Positions 1 to 8,613 of a DNA stretch of 50,071 nucleotides are shown one piece after another (the first letter of the stretch is position 1; the number at the start of each line of letters is the position of its first letter). This stretch comes from Pirellula sp. (GTDB lineage: Bacteria > Planctomycetota > Planctomycetia > Pirellulales > Pirellulaceae). The notes beneath the pieces are model-generated. The model was not told the origin of the DNA. It saw nothing but the letters and a program-made list of their open reading frames with translations, and did not search any database. The stretch covers positions 1 through 50,071 of the forward strand of contig JAJTID010000037.1 of NCBI GenBank assembly GCA_021300155.1, in the 5' to 3' direction. The position numbers and the translations under genes were made by a program.

Positions 1-1023
1 CAGATTCGCATCGCCTGCGGCGAAGCTGATGGGGTCTTGGCTGATGAATCTGCCAGAGGAAGTGCTGTAGTAGCGGTTGCGGTTGTAGGTCAAGCCTCCA
101 ACGGGTTCGATGTCGCGGCCGGCGAAGCCGTGATGCGGTTGATTCGTTGCGTTGCTCTGACTCGTTACCTTGCCAAACGCATCATATTGCACTGCGTTCA
201 CCAACGTTGCACTGCTGGCACCTCCCACGCGCTGCGCGACTCCTCGCACGGTTCCCAAGTGATCGGTAAGCTGATACTGCGGACTCTGGGCAACGCCACC
301 TGCAAACTGCTGCTCCGAGAGAACCATGTCCACACCCGGACCATACATGAATCGATTCGTGACTTGCCCGGTCGCTCCCAGAATCTCTCCGATCTGATCG
401 CCATCACTCAGAAGATAATCAATCGTCTTGCTATACGAAGGGGTACCGATCGATGTCTCGTTGCTAACACGGTTTCGTCTCCCTAACGTGTCATATCCGT
501 ACTTCACCGAGCCCTTTACCGTCGATGTCGAAGCGTTCGCAAAGACATCGATCTTCGTCAACTGGCTTCTCGGATTCCATTCGTAGCGTTCGGTCTCTCC
601 TGTTGCTTTATTGGTTCGGCGCGTCGTCCGCCCTTCTGCATCGTATTGGAAAGTAAAGTCACCGTCATCGAGCAAGCGATTGAAACTGCCGATCTGCGTC
701 ACCTTGCCATTGCGAGTCAACGGATTCCCGTTCGTGTCGTAGGTGTACGTCTCGCTGCCGGCCTGTGCCAATTGCCCATTGGCAGTGTAAGAATAAGCCG
801 TCGTCCCGGCCGGCGTGGTCAAGGACGCTAGCCGGTTGGATCCACTAACGTATGCCATCGAATAAGACGCCAGCAGTCCAGCATTCGATTGATAACCAAT
901 GGATGTCGGTCTTCCAATCAAATCGCGTTGTGTGTTCTGGATCAACTCAGGATTGCTCATCGCGCTACCAGAGCCTTGATGCATGATGACAATCTGGTCC
1001 ATGGCATCGTAGGTGCGTTTGAT
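1..1023 (-). pseudogene. RHS/YD-repeat protein, C-terminal fragment (5' truncated, runs off the left edge)
   Basis: An open minus-strand frame of 341 codons runs from just after an in-frame TAG (1024-1026) to base 1 without a stop. Its translation has YD repeats (YTYDTNGNPLTRNGK, FQYDAEGRTTRR, YGYDTLGRRNRVS), the DHLGTVRGV motif, and the RHS-associated core ending in GLTYNRNRYYSTSSGRFISQDP. That core normally precedes a variable C-terminal tip, which lies beyond the window. RHS proteins are usually over 1000 residues and begin with a signal or anchoring region. Neither is present here, and sequence upstream of about 1020 does not continue the repeats in any frame I read. The first in-frame ATG (1002) falls inside a YD repeat. 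The fragment follows the phosphatase gene on the same strand with about 100 bp between. I infer a truncated or displaced RHS remnant. An assembly break or frameshift is the main alternative. Confidence 0.82.
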
Positions 1024-1124
1024 CTAAACACAGTGTATGAAATTTATCATCCAAGCTCGCAGACCAATCCATCCAGTGCTCTCTTTGCTCCTTACGCTCT
1101 CGACAGCGGGTAGGTTGGGCCATT

Positions 1125-3269
1125 TCATTTTGTAGACAAATCCTCAGGGAAAACAAATTCACTCACTTGCTCGCCTGTGACTTTGTGATGCCGAATGGTA
1201 AGTGTTGGGACAGGTCCATTTTGCGTGAGCTGACCAGAAAGAAAGCCTCCTTCCACTCGTAGGAATTTATGGGAAGGTCTCACGTCTCCTGCCTTCCAAC
1301 CCAGTTGGTGCTTTTCGCTGCCTGGACCACAACCGAATTCCCAAACTTTGTTTTCTGGATCGACGGAAGCGTATTGCCAATGGCGATCGCCGCAGAAAAC
1401 GATGGCCCCGTTGATCATTCCGATCGCAGCCCTCAATTCCGATCCTTCATAATCAAAGACTTCATTGGCGTGATTGTCTCGCTTATTGTCTCTATCTGGG
1501 CCGACAATTGGCGTTGGGCTAAACACTAGCTTGAACTTGGCAGTAGACTCGCGGAGTGTTTTCTTAAGCCACTCTTTCTGCTCTGTACCGAGAATGGTCT
1601 TGTCCGGCCCGTCGGTCATTCGATTGGGGCTACGGTAGTCACGTCCTTCCAAAAGCCAAATCTGCACATCTTTTCCCCAACGAACGGTTGTATAGCGTGG
1701 GGATTGAGTGGGAAATTGTTCTTCGTTGAAGAGCTTCAGCCCCTGTTCGAATGTTACAGCACCAAATCGTTGTCCCGCCCAACAATCATCCTTGAGCGTG
1801 TCGTGATCGTCTTTTTGAAAATAGGTTGTTCGGTTCGCGTAGAATGCCCGATTGTTGGGCAACGAGAAAAGTCTTCCCCATTTGAATCGCATTAGCTCGA
1901 TGGTCCAGGCCCATGGCTTTTCATGATCGTAGTATTCAATGTCCCCTGCGTGCACTACAAAGTTTGGATTGATGCTGGTCATCGCTCGATAGATTTTGTG
2001 TCCAAACGATCCATCGTCGCGACGTGGATAGTCGTGGCATGTCGTCATACAGAACACCAAATCGTTTGTGCTATCGACAGGGAATGCCGTCTGAAAGGTT
2101 CCACGTCGGACGCAAGTCAATGCTTCTTTGCCAATCGGCCTCGCTTCGACAACCGCTGCGTATTCGGTGCCAGGTTCTAGATTCTGTAATCGCCATTGTT
2201 GCGTGAAATCGTTTTCTGCAGTCGTCTTGCTCCATTCCGTTGAAATCGACGCATTACGCTTCATGACAGGAAAGTAGGTCAAACGAACCTCTCCTGGTGC
2301 GCCAACAGACGCTCCAATCATCCGATCCAGCGATGCGCCCGCAGGCAATTGAGACGAAGTCAATGTGACGGGATCGGATGATTCCGCTAGTCGATTTGCT
2401 ACATCCTTAGTGATAGGCAAAAAGTCTGGACCTTCGGTAACCATTTCGGGAGTTGTTGTTGTGCGCGTCCAAAGTACGATCGAATCCTGAGTCGCCCAAC
2501 TGTTTCGCATCGCGTTTCCAAGCTGAGGTGCTTGAGGTGTCGGGACTGGCTTCGATTCTGGTGGTGGCAGTTCCTTCATTCGAAAGTTCTTGAACGCTGC
2601 AGTTCCTCCATGATCGGTTAGCATGATTCGATCCCCTTGTCGAGGATGCGCGAATCCCTCCTGTCCATAGAACTTGCTTCGCACAAACTTAGCGTCCCAT
2701 TCGGGCCCATTCGCGATGGCTTGGGTCACGAGCTTTCCGTTGAGAAAATGCTCGAGTCGGTCGCCAACGGCAATGATCTTTGCTTCGTTCCACATGCCTG
2801 CGGGGCGAAGAGGTTTGTCGAGTAAAGGCGCAACAATATCGTAGATCGAGGCCGTTGATCCTTTATTCATTTCCTTCAACGGGATCGGCTCATCGATCAT
2901 TTGGTACTCGAGTCCGAGCCAGAGATCGCCGAATTGCCGCACGCGATACTTGAGCCCCGAATTCGTCCCTGGGCTGACCATCCATTGAAACGAAAGTTCG
3001 AAATTTGTTGGCAACGGTTTACTAAGCAAGGCTGCATTTCCGTCGCGTGACTTTACGAGTCGAACTTCCCCGTTGGCAAACTCCCAACTTTCATGAACCG
3101 GTTTTCCATCCTGGGACTCCCAAAATGTGGGCTTAAGCCATTCTGCGTCGGAGACGACCAACGCATCCTGTGGCTCGATCGCATGGCTGAGCTCGAGGGA
3201 TGGTGCGAACACGAGAGAAACGACTACAGAGACAGACAGAAAACCAATTCGCAGTCCTAAAATTGACAT
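1125..3269 (-). CDS. Secreted DUF1080 / PhoD-like metallophosphatase fusion
   Basis: Predicted extracytoplasmic protein of 714 residues. I start it at the ATG at 3269 because a clean Sec signal peptide follows (MSILGLRIGFLSVSVVVSLV...LSHA); a 40-residue longer start exists but would bury it. Residues about 40-232 look like DUF1080 (3-keto-disaccharide hydrolase/LamG-like), with the typical core ELSFQWMVSPGTNSGLKYRV. Residues about 250-395 resemble the beta-rich N-terminal part of PhoD enzymes. From about 400 there is a PhoD-type metallophosphatase with metal-ligand motifs HAGD (440-443), DDHD (487-490) and CGDRHW (626-631). PhoD enzymes release phosphate from phosphomonoesters or diesters; DUF1080 domains bind or cleave sugars. 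A substrate combining both chemistries is inference. The gene diverges from the pectate lyase gene. Confidence 0.88.
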   Translation of the reverse strand: MSILGLRIGFLSVSVVVSLVFAPSLELSHAIEPQDALVVSDAEWLKPTFWESQDGKPVHESWEFANGEVRLVKSRDGNAALLSKPLPTNFELSFQWMVSPGTNSGLKYRVRQFGDLWLGLEYQMIDEPIPLKEMNKGSTASIYDIVAPLLDKPLRPAGMWNEAKIIAVGDRLEHFLNGKLVTQAIANGPEWDAKFVRSKFYGQEGFAHPRQGDRIMLTDHGGTAAFKNFRMKELPPPESKPVPTPQAPQLGNAMRNSWATQDSIVLWTRTTTTPEMVTEGPDFLPITKDVANRLAESSDPVTLTSSQLPAGASLDRMIGASVGAPGEVRLTYFPVMKRNASISTEWSKTTAENDFTQQWRLQNLEPGTEYAAVVEARPIGKEALTCVRRGTFQTAFPVDSTNDLVFCMTTCHDYPRRDDGSFGHKIYRAMTSINPNFVVHAGDIEYYDHEKPWAWTIELMRFKWGRLFSLPNNRAFYANRTTYFQKDDHDTLKDDCWAGQRFGAVTFEQGLKLFNEEQFPTQSPRYTTVRWGKDVQIWLLEGRDYRSPNRMTDGPDKTILGTEQKEWLKKTLRESTAKFKLVFSPTPIVGPDRDNKRDNHANEVFDYEGSELRAAIGMINGAIVFCGDRHWQYASVDPENKVWEFGCGPGSEKHQLGWKAGDVRPSHKFLRVEGGFLSGQLTQNGPVPTLTIRHHKVTGEQVSEFVFPEDLSTK

Positions 3270-3447
3270 GGTGAGAGAGTCCAGCGGGAGGGAGTCGGAA
3301 AGTGGTTCCCAAGATTCTACCTGAATTCTTTGACCTTGGAGGTTGTTTTCTTTTATCGAAGGTCGCCATCTGCTGCAACAATGGTTCACCTACCCAAGTT
3401 AAAATCATAGTTTTGATAGTTCTGACTTTTAGCGAAAGTGGTCAAGA

Positions 3448-4911
3448 ATGTGGACAAACAACCGATGCTTACTGGCTCTAATCACGGTTGCAACTATACG
3501 TGTATCACTTGATACCGTCAGTTTAAGAGCGGATGATGGCGTGCCACCGCACGACATGGAAAGCAAATGTACCGCAGGAATGTTGACGGCGACTCGTTAC
3601 ATGCGGACCAATGTATCGGTGAAGGGGGGCTATGTTTACAAGGTGACTCTGGATCTGAAGCAACGTTGGGGTGAAGGTGTTGCGACACCGACAGAGATTT
3701 GGGTGCAGCCTCCTGGAACACCCGCCGTTGGGATGGCATTTTTGAAGGCTTACAACGCGACCGGTCAAACTGCGTTTCTCGACGCGGCAACCGAAAGCGC
3801 TGATGCTCTTCTTTTTGGACAACTGGAATCCGGCTGCTGGACTGATCGTATCGACTTTGATCCCAAGGGAAAAAATGCGGGGCCATACCGCCATGGAAAT
3901 GGGAATCGAAAAGGCCGGAACTACTCGACGCTCGATGATGACAAATCACAGTCAGCACTTCGTCTGTTGATGGCTGTGGACAAAGCACATCAGTTCAAGA
4001 ACGAACGCATTCATGAAGCGGTATTGTTCGGTCTCGATTCCCTATTGAAAGCCCAATTCGCGAACGGTGGATTCCCTCAGGGTTGGCAGAAGCCTGTCGA
4101 ATCTTTTCCTGTCGTCAAGGCATCGTTCCCTGAATACGATTGGCGTACGGAGGGGCGTTTCAAGAACTACTGGGACTTTGAAACACTCAATGATGGACTG
4201 GCCGGAACGGTTGTGAAGACATTGCAGTTGGCATACGAGACATATGGAGACCAACGTTATCGAGAAGCGATGGTGAAGTTCGGCAACTTTCTGATTCTCG
4301 CGCAGCTCCCAGAACCGCAGCCTGCATGGGCGCAACAATACAATCATCAGTTGCAACCGATCTGGGCAAGGAGATTCGAACCACCTTCGGTTGTTGGATT
4401 TGAATCCATCGATGTGATCGAAACGCTTCTGGTGTTGGCCGAATTCACGGGAGACCAAAAGTATTTGGCCCCGACTCCATCCGCGATCGCATGGCTCAAG
4501 CGATCGTTGCTTCCGGACGGTCAATTGGCACGATTCTATGAATTGAGAACCAATCGACCGCTTTTCTTTACCAAAGACGCATACGAGTTGACTTACGACG
4601 ATTCCAATTTACCCACTCACTATGGATTCAAGTCGCGAGCAAACATTGCCAAACTTGAAGCAAAGGTCGCGGATCGGCTGGCCGGCAAGACCTCGAAAGG
4701 CAAGTCTCCAACGGCGTCAGGGCTGCGGGCGGATGCTGAAAAGGTGCTGGCAGAATTGGACGGTAGTGGACGCTGGGTTACGAACGCAAAAGGCCAGCCC
4801 GTGACCAATATAGACGGATCGGATTCTGGGGAGCTGTTTATCGAAAGCGCGGTCTTTATCAAGAATCTGAGTGCTCTGGCCGCGTATATCGAGGCGGCTA
4901 AGAAGCCATAA
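3448..4911 (+). CDS. Pectate lyase, PL10-type, secreted
   Basis: A 487-residue protein with an N-terminal hydrophobic export signal (about residues 7-28, ending near RADD). The body resembles the pectic acid lyase family (PF09492/PL10): a region around NYSTLDDDKSQSALRLLM corresponds to the conserved YTTIDNxAT segment, followed by helical-hairpin sequence (LKAQFANGGFPQGW, NYWDFETLNDGLAGTVVKTLQLA) typical of its alpha/alpha toroid. PL10 enzymes cleave polygalacturonate by beta-elimination. Its neighbours are a divergent phosphatase fusion and, 71 bp downstream of its stop, an exported DJ-1-like protein. Substrate assignment rests on family resemblance only; some planctomycete members may act on other acidic glycans. 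Confidence 0.82.
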   Translation: MWTNNRCLLALITVATIRVSLDTVSLRADDGVPPHDMESKCTAGMLTATRYMRTNVSVKGGYVYKVTLDLKQRWGEGVATPTEIWVQPPGTPAVGMAFLKAYNATGQTAFLDAATESADALLFGQLESGCWTDRIDFDPKGKNAGPYRHGNGNRKGRNYSTLDDDKSQSALRLLMAVDKAHQFKNERIHEAVLFGLDSLLKAQFANGGFPQGWQKPVESFPVVKASFPEYDWRTEGRFKNYWDFETLNDGLAGTVVKTLQLAYETYGDQRYREAMVKFGNFLILAQLPEPQPAWAQQYNHQLQPIWARRFEPPSVVGFESIDVIETLLVLAEFTGDQKYLAPTPSAIAWLKRSLLPDGQLARFYELRTNRPLFFTKDAYELTYDDSNLPTHYGFKSRANIAKLEAKVADRLAGKTSKGKSPTASGLRADAEKVLAELDGSGRWVTNAKGQPVTNIDGSDSGELFIESAVFIKNLSALAAYIEAAKKP

Positions 4912-4982
4912 GCCGAGCTTTGAGTTATAATCCTGTTCCTTTATCGACGTCCAGACAACACATCTCCGGAGGAACCTCACCT

Positions 4983-5726
4983 TTGAAATCCGATCGACGA
5001 GAATTCCTCGTACAAACGACGAGCACTACGATTGCAGCACTGGCTGCGAATTCGGCTTTGGCTTCGAACCGCGAAGAATACAATGGACCCGTAATGCCGA
5101 ACGGCTCCGCAGCTATTGAATCATCCCCCTCTCAAACTCCAGAAGCGAATAAAAACATGTCCAAACCCAAGGTCTTGATCATCGTCGGTGATGCCACGGA
5201 AACGGTGGATACACTTTATCCATACTATCGACTCATCGAGGGTGGATACCAACCTGTGGTCGCAGCCCCTGAAAAGCGACTTTATCAGATGGTTCTACAC
5301 GAAGTGAAACCAGGCTGGACCATTACGAAGGAATGGGAGGGCTATTCCATTCAAGCAGACATCGCTTTCAAAGATATCAAGCCGGAAGAGTACGTGGGGA
5401 TTTTCTTTAGCGGCGGTCGTGCACCGGAGTATATCCGCGAGGACCAAGACTTGCTTCGGATCACACGATGGTTCTGGGAGAACAAGAAGCCGTGTGCGAG
5501 CGTTTGCCATGGTGTGGAGATACCGGCTCGTGCAGGTATCGTGAAAGGGCTTCGTATGGCAACGGTCGCCAAATGCAAATTCGACCTGGAAGTCTGTGGT
5601 GGAATCTATGTCAATGAACCGTGTGTGATCGACAAGCATATGTACAGCGGTCGAACGTATCACGACAATGGCGTCTATATTGGGCCTTGGATCAAGGCAT
5701 TGGATGCAGCCTGCGGTAAGAGCTAG
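4983..5726 (+). CDS. Exported DJ-1/PfpI family protein
   Basis: Class I glutamine-amidotransferase-like protein of the DJ-1/PfpI group. I choose the TTG at 4983 as start: a GGAGGA box lies at 4968-4973, 9 nt upstream, and the protein then begins with a Tat-type signal (KSDRREFLV followed by a hydrophobic alanine-rich stretch). An ATG at 4920 would add 21 residues ahead of the twin arginines. The mature domain (about residues 61-245) starts with KPKVLIIVGD and carries the nucleophile elbow ASVCHG with Cys175-His176. Family members include deglycase-like proteins, chaperones and peptidases, so the reaction cannot be assigned. A second Met begins the domain (MSKPKV, near 5157), so a cytoplasmic form from an internal start is possible but has no clear ribosome site. 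Confidence 0.83.
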   Translation: MKSDRREFLVQTTSTTIAALAANSALASNREEYNGPVMPNGSAAIESSPSQTPEANKNMSKPKVLIIVGDATETVDTLYPYYRLIEGGYQPVVAAPEKRLYQMVLHEVKPGWTITKEWEGYSIQADIAFKDIKPEEYVGIFFSGGRAPEYIREDQDLLRITRWFWENKKPCASVCHGVEIPARAGIVKGLRMATVAKCKFDLEVCGGIYVNEPCVIDKHMYSGRTYHDNGVYIGPWIKALDAACGKS

Positions 5727-5737
5727 CACGACTCTTG

Positions 5738-6982
5738 ATGACATTAGAGAAGCAGACGAGCAGCGATGCGGAGAGTGCTTTCGCGTCGACTGTTGAAGTG
5801 CATGACTTTTTGATGCGAACGGGCGAGTTGTTGCACCAACATGGCACCCCCTCTCACAGGCTAGAGCGGGTGATGACCAAAGTAGCGAGAACGCTCGGGA
5901 TCAAGTGCACGTTTCTTTATACACCGACCTCGCTCATCGCATCGATGGGAGACGCCCCCAACGAACGCATGTATATGCGACGCGTGGACTCAGGTTCGGT
6001 CGATGCAGACAAATTAATACGCTTTGACGAAATCTTGGAAGATCTCGAAGCGAAGAAGATCACCGTTTCCGATGCTCGTCTCCGTTTGGAAGCGACCGCG
6101 AATGCTCCGGCACCATTTTCTAAAGGGTTAACCGCGTGCATGTGCGGCTTGGCCTGTGCGTCGATTGCGGTTGTGTTCGGAGGAGGTGCTTTTGAAGTAC
6201 TAACGGCAGGATTGATTGGGCTGGCGATCGCTGGGCTTGAGGGATTGCAGAGCCGATTGGGCTGGGAGCAAGGTTTGCTGTTTCCCATCGCTGGTTTTGC
6301 AGCTGCGTTGACGTCATTGGCAGTGGCTAAGTGGGTGGTACCGATCGATGATCGATTGGTGACGTTGGCATCGCTCGTGATTTTATTGCCGGGATTAACG
6401 ATCACGGTTGCGATGACAGAGCTTGCGGTCGGCCATTTATCGGCGGGAGTCGCTCGGTTTGCTGGTGCATGTGCTACGCTGCTTACATTGTTTATTGGAG
6501 TTGCAATCGCTTGGCGTGTGGCTGGTTCATGGCGTAGCATGCCGGCTTCGCCAGAGGCGCTTCCCGCTATTTGTCTTTGGGTAGCGGTTCTCATTTCACC
6601 TGCGACTTTTGCGGTTCTGTTTCGAGTTCGGACATCGCGATGGTGGATTGTTTTCGCGGTCAGTTTGTCCGGTTTTTTGGCGGCGAGGTACTTCGGTGGT
6701 TTGTATAGTTCCGAAGTCGGTTCCTTTATGGGGGCTCTCGTGGTGGGATGCGGGAGCAATCTTTATGCGCGATTGCGAGATCGGCCAGCGATGGTGCCAC
6801 AGGCGCCGGGTATCATTTTATTGGTGCCAGGATCGTTAGGCTATCGCTCGTTATCGGCAATGCAAGATCGAGAAATTTTGGCGGGTGTTGATTTCGCGTT
6901 CAATATGTTGTTTGTCGCCATGTGCCTAGTGGGCGGATTGCTCGCAGCGTCTGCGATCATTCCACCGAAACGCATCCTTTAA
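5738..6982 (+). CDS. ThrE-type threonine/serine exporter family protein
   Basis: A 414-residue membrane protein, 11 nt after the DJ-1-like gene and probably cotranscribed. It starts at the ATG at 5738; a TTG lies one codon earlier. The soluble N-terminus (HDFLMRTGELLHQHGTPSHRLERVM...) is the conserved DUF1212 segment that precedes the transmembrane part in ThrE. About ten hydrophobic segments follow. The last third (from near residue 275) resembles the ThrE_2/DUF3815 half, including the conserved GSLGYRSL segment near the end. Corynebacterium ThrE exports threonine and serine and is likewise a fusion of both halves, whereas many bacteria split them (YjjP/YjjB). Substrate here is inferred from family. 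Confidence 0.88.
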   Translation: MTLEKQTSSDAESAFASTVEVHDFLMRTGELLHQHGTPSHRLERVMTKVARTLGIKCTFLYTPTSLIASMGDAPNERMYMRRVDSGSVDADKLIRFDEILEDLEAKKITVSDARLRLEATANAPAPFSKGLTACMCGLACASIAVVFGGGAFEVLTAGLIGLAIAGLEGLQSRLGWEQGLLFPIAGFAAALTSLAVAKWVVPIDDRLVTLASLVILLPGLTITVAMTELAVGHLSAGVARFAGACATLLTLFIGVAIAWRVAGSWRSMPASPEALPAICLWVAVLISPATFAVLFRVRTSRWWIVFAVSLSGFLAARYFGGLYSSEVGSFMGALVVGCGSNLYARLRDRPAMVPQAPGIILLVPGSLGYRSLSAMQDREILAGVDFAFNMLFVAMCLVGGLLAASAIIPPKRIL

Positions 6983-7016
6983 GTGTTCGCGTGGGCTTTA
7001 TCACCGGTCAGTAGGA

Positions 7017-7060
7017 CGCCAAAGCGGTGTCCGGTCGGGTCAAGCCCGATCCGGACACTG
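7017..7060 (+). repeat. Dispersed 42-bp hairpin repeat, copy 1
   Basis: Starts with CGCCAAAGCGG and continues with GTGTCCGGTCGGG, a short loop, and CCCGATCCGGACAC. The arms pair except for one bulged T. A near-identical copy sits at 46328-46367, 39 kb away, also between genes. It lies between the exporter stop and the ribonuclease start, so it could end the upstream transcript, though no T-run follows. Confidence 0.75.
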
Positions 7061-7099
7061 GGACAAATGAAGTCAATCAGGGAAAGTTGAAGTAGATTT

Positions 7100-8494
7100 A
7101 TGAGAATACACAAAGAAGCGCAAAGATCGCTCAAGCTTGGGATTGATTCGATCATCGAGCAGTTCCAACTTCCGTTATCGTTTTCTTCGGAGATCGAGTC
7201 TGAAGCGGCGCGGGCTGCTTCGAATTTTCGACTTGAGGGCGGTGACCGAGGTGACATGACCGATTTGCCCTTTGTGACGTTAGATCCAGCTACCTCAACG
7301 GACTTGGACCAAGCGTTTTATTTAGAACAGGATGGCGACTCGATCGTTCTCTATTATGCGTTGGCGGACATTGGAGCATTCGTTCCGCATGGTGGCTGCA
7401 TTGCTCAAGAAGCGTGGAATCGCGGTGTGACCATTTATGGTATCGAGGGGAAGATTCCGCTCTATCCCATAAGTTTATCACAACAGGCGGCAAGTTTACT
7501 GCCCGATGGTCCGCGGCCTGCGGTCTTGGTGATGGTAGCCATTGAAAAAGACGGGGCGATCCGTTTATTGTCAGTCGAGTCTATTTATTGTGCTAGTCGT
7601 GCCAAACTGGCTTATGACGCGTTAGATATGCGTGAGAATCCGCTGTTGGAAGCATTTGCGAAGCGAATGTGGCTCAATGATTTGAGTCGCGGAGCGATGC
7701 GCATTGATTCACCACAGCAGGAAGTCGTTGCAGATGAAAATGAGCCCGGCGGGGTTCGATTGGAGCTTCGTTCTCGGATGTATTCGGAGGTTGTCAACTC
7801 TGCATTGTCGCTTGCGGTGAACATTGCTCTGGGAGAGTTATTGCGAGAGGCAAAGGTTGGATTGTTCCGCACGATGGACACACCCAACGAAAGTGCGATC
7901 CGGCAGCTTCGCCGGTCCGCGCATGCGTTCGGAATTGCATGGGATGTTTCTGAATCGCTCTACGATTTACAACGGCGTTTAGATCCGGCGAATACGAATC
8001 ACCAGCGATTCTTATTGGAAACGAGACGTTCGGGCGGACGAGCCAGCTATGAAGTCTTTTCAGAGCAGAAGAAACCATGGCATTCTGCGATTGCCGCGAC
8101 CTACGTTCATGCAACGGCACCGATGCGACGGTTAGCGGACCGCTATGTGCTCGATCTCGCATTGCTCGTGGCCAATCGAGAAACGGTTCCTGACTCACTG
8201 ATTGAAATCCTATCAAAGCTTCCCGGCGTGATGCAACGAAGTGAGAATAGAGCAAACGGTGTCGATCGAGCGGTAATCGATTTGATGGAAGCGGTTTCGC
8301 TTCAACATCGCCTCGGTGAAGTGCTCGACGCCGAAGTGGTGGACGCGGATGCTGGAATCGTTCAAACGCTGGAAGGAGCGATCCGCGCTCGCGCGACGAA
8401 TCTACCTCGATGCAATCACGGAGATAAAGTCAAGGTACGAATCGCGGTAGCCGATCCCACCAAACGTCTAGTTCGATTTTCCTGCGTGATGTAG
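7100..8494 (+). CDS. RNB-domain exoribonuclease (RNase II/R-like)
   Basis: A 464-residue protein that is mostly an RNB catalytic domain. The metal-binding segment is LDPATSTDLDQAFYL (residues about 56-70), followed by YYALADIGAFV and IPLYPISLSQQAASLLPDG, and later the conserved HATAPMRRLADRYV segment. Compared with E. coli RNase II, the aspartates equivalent to D201, D207 and D209 are present, but the fourth (D210) is Gln. The DLDQA form is, to my knowledge, usual in a short RNB subfamily seen in other bacteria. No cold-shock domains precede RNB, and the tail is short for S1. Expected role: 3'-5' degradation of single-stranded RNA in the cytoplasm. Start ATG at 7100; no strong Shine-Dalgarno. 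Confidence 0.9.
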   Translation: MRIHKEAQRSLKLGIDSIIEQFQLPLSFSSEIESEAARAASNFRLEGGDRGDMTDLPFVTLDPATSTDLDQAFYLEQDGDSIVLYYALADIGAFVPHGGCIAQEAWNRGVTIYGIEGKIPLYPISLSQQAASLLPDGPRPAVLVMVAIEKDGAIRLLSVESIYCASRAKLAYDALDMRENPLLEAFAKRMWLNDLSRGAMRIDSPQQEVVADENEPGGVRLELRSRMYSEVVNSALSLAVNIALGELLREAKVGLFRTMDTPNESAIRQLRRSAHAFGIAWDVSESLYDLQRRLDPANTNHQRFLLETRRSGGRASYEVFSEQKKPWHSAIAATYVHATAPMRRLADRYVLDLALLVANRETVPDSLIEILSKLPGVMQRSENRANGVDRAVIDLMEAVSLQHRLGEVLDAEVVDADAGIVQTLEGAIRARATNLPRCNHGDKVKVRIAVADPTKRLVRFSCVM

Positions 8495-8613
8495 TGCGAG
8501 TTGGTGTGACCGTTATGGATTAATCGACTTAGCAGATTGTCGTACTGAAGTTCGTCGAGCGATGGTATAAACTAAAGGGGTCGCGATTCTTCCTCCCATC
8601 GTAGGACTTCATT

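Noticed and set aside
5917-6759. Minus-strand reading frame of 280 codons
   Set aside because: Antisense to the ThrE-type exporter; its product is low-complexity and rich in Ala, Pro and Thr.
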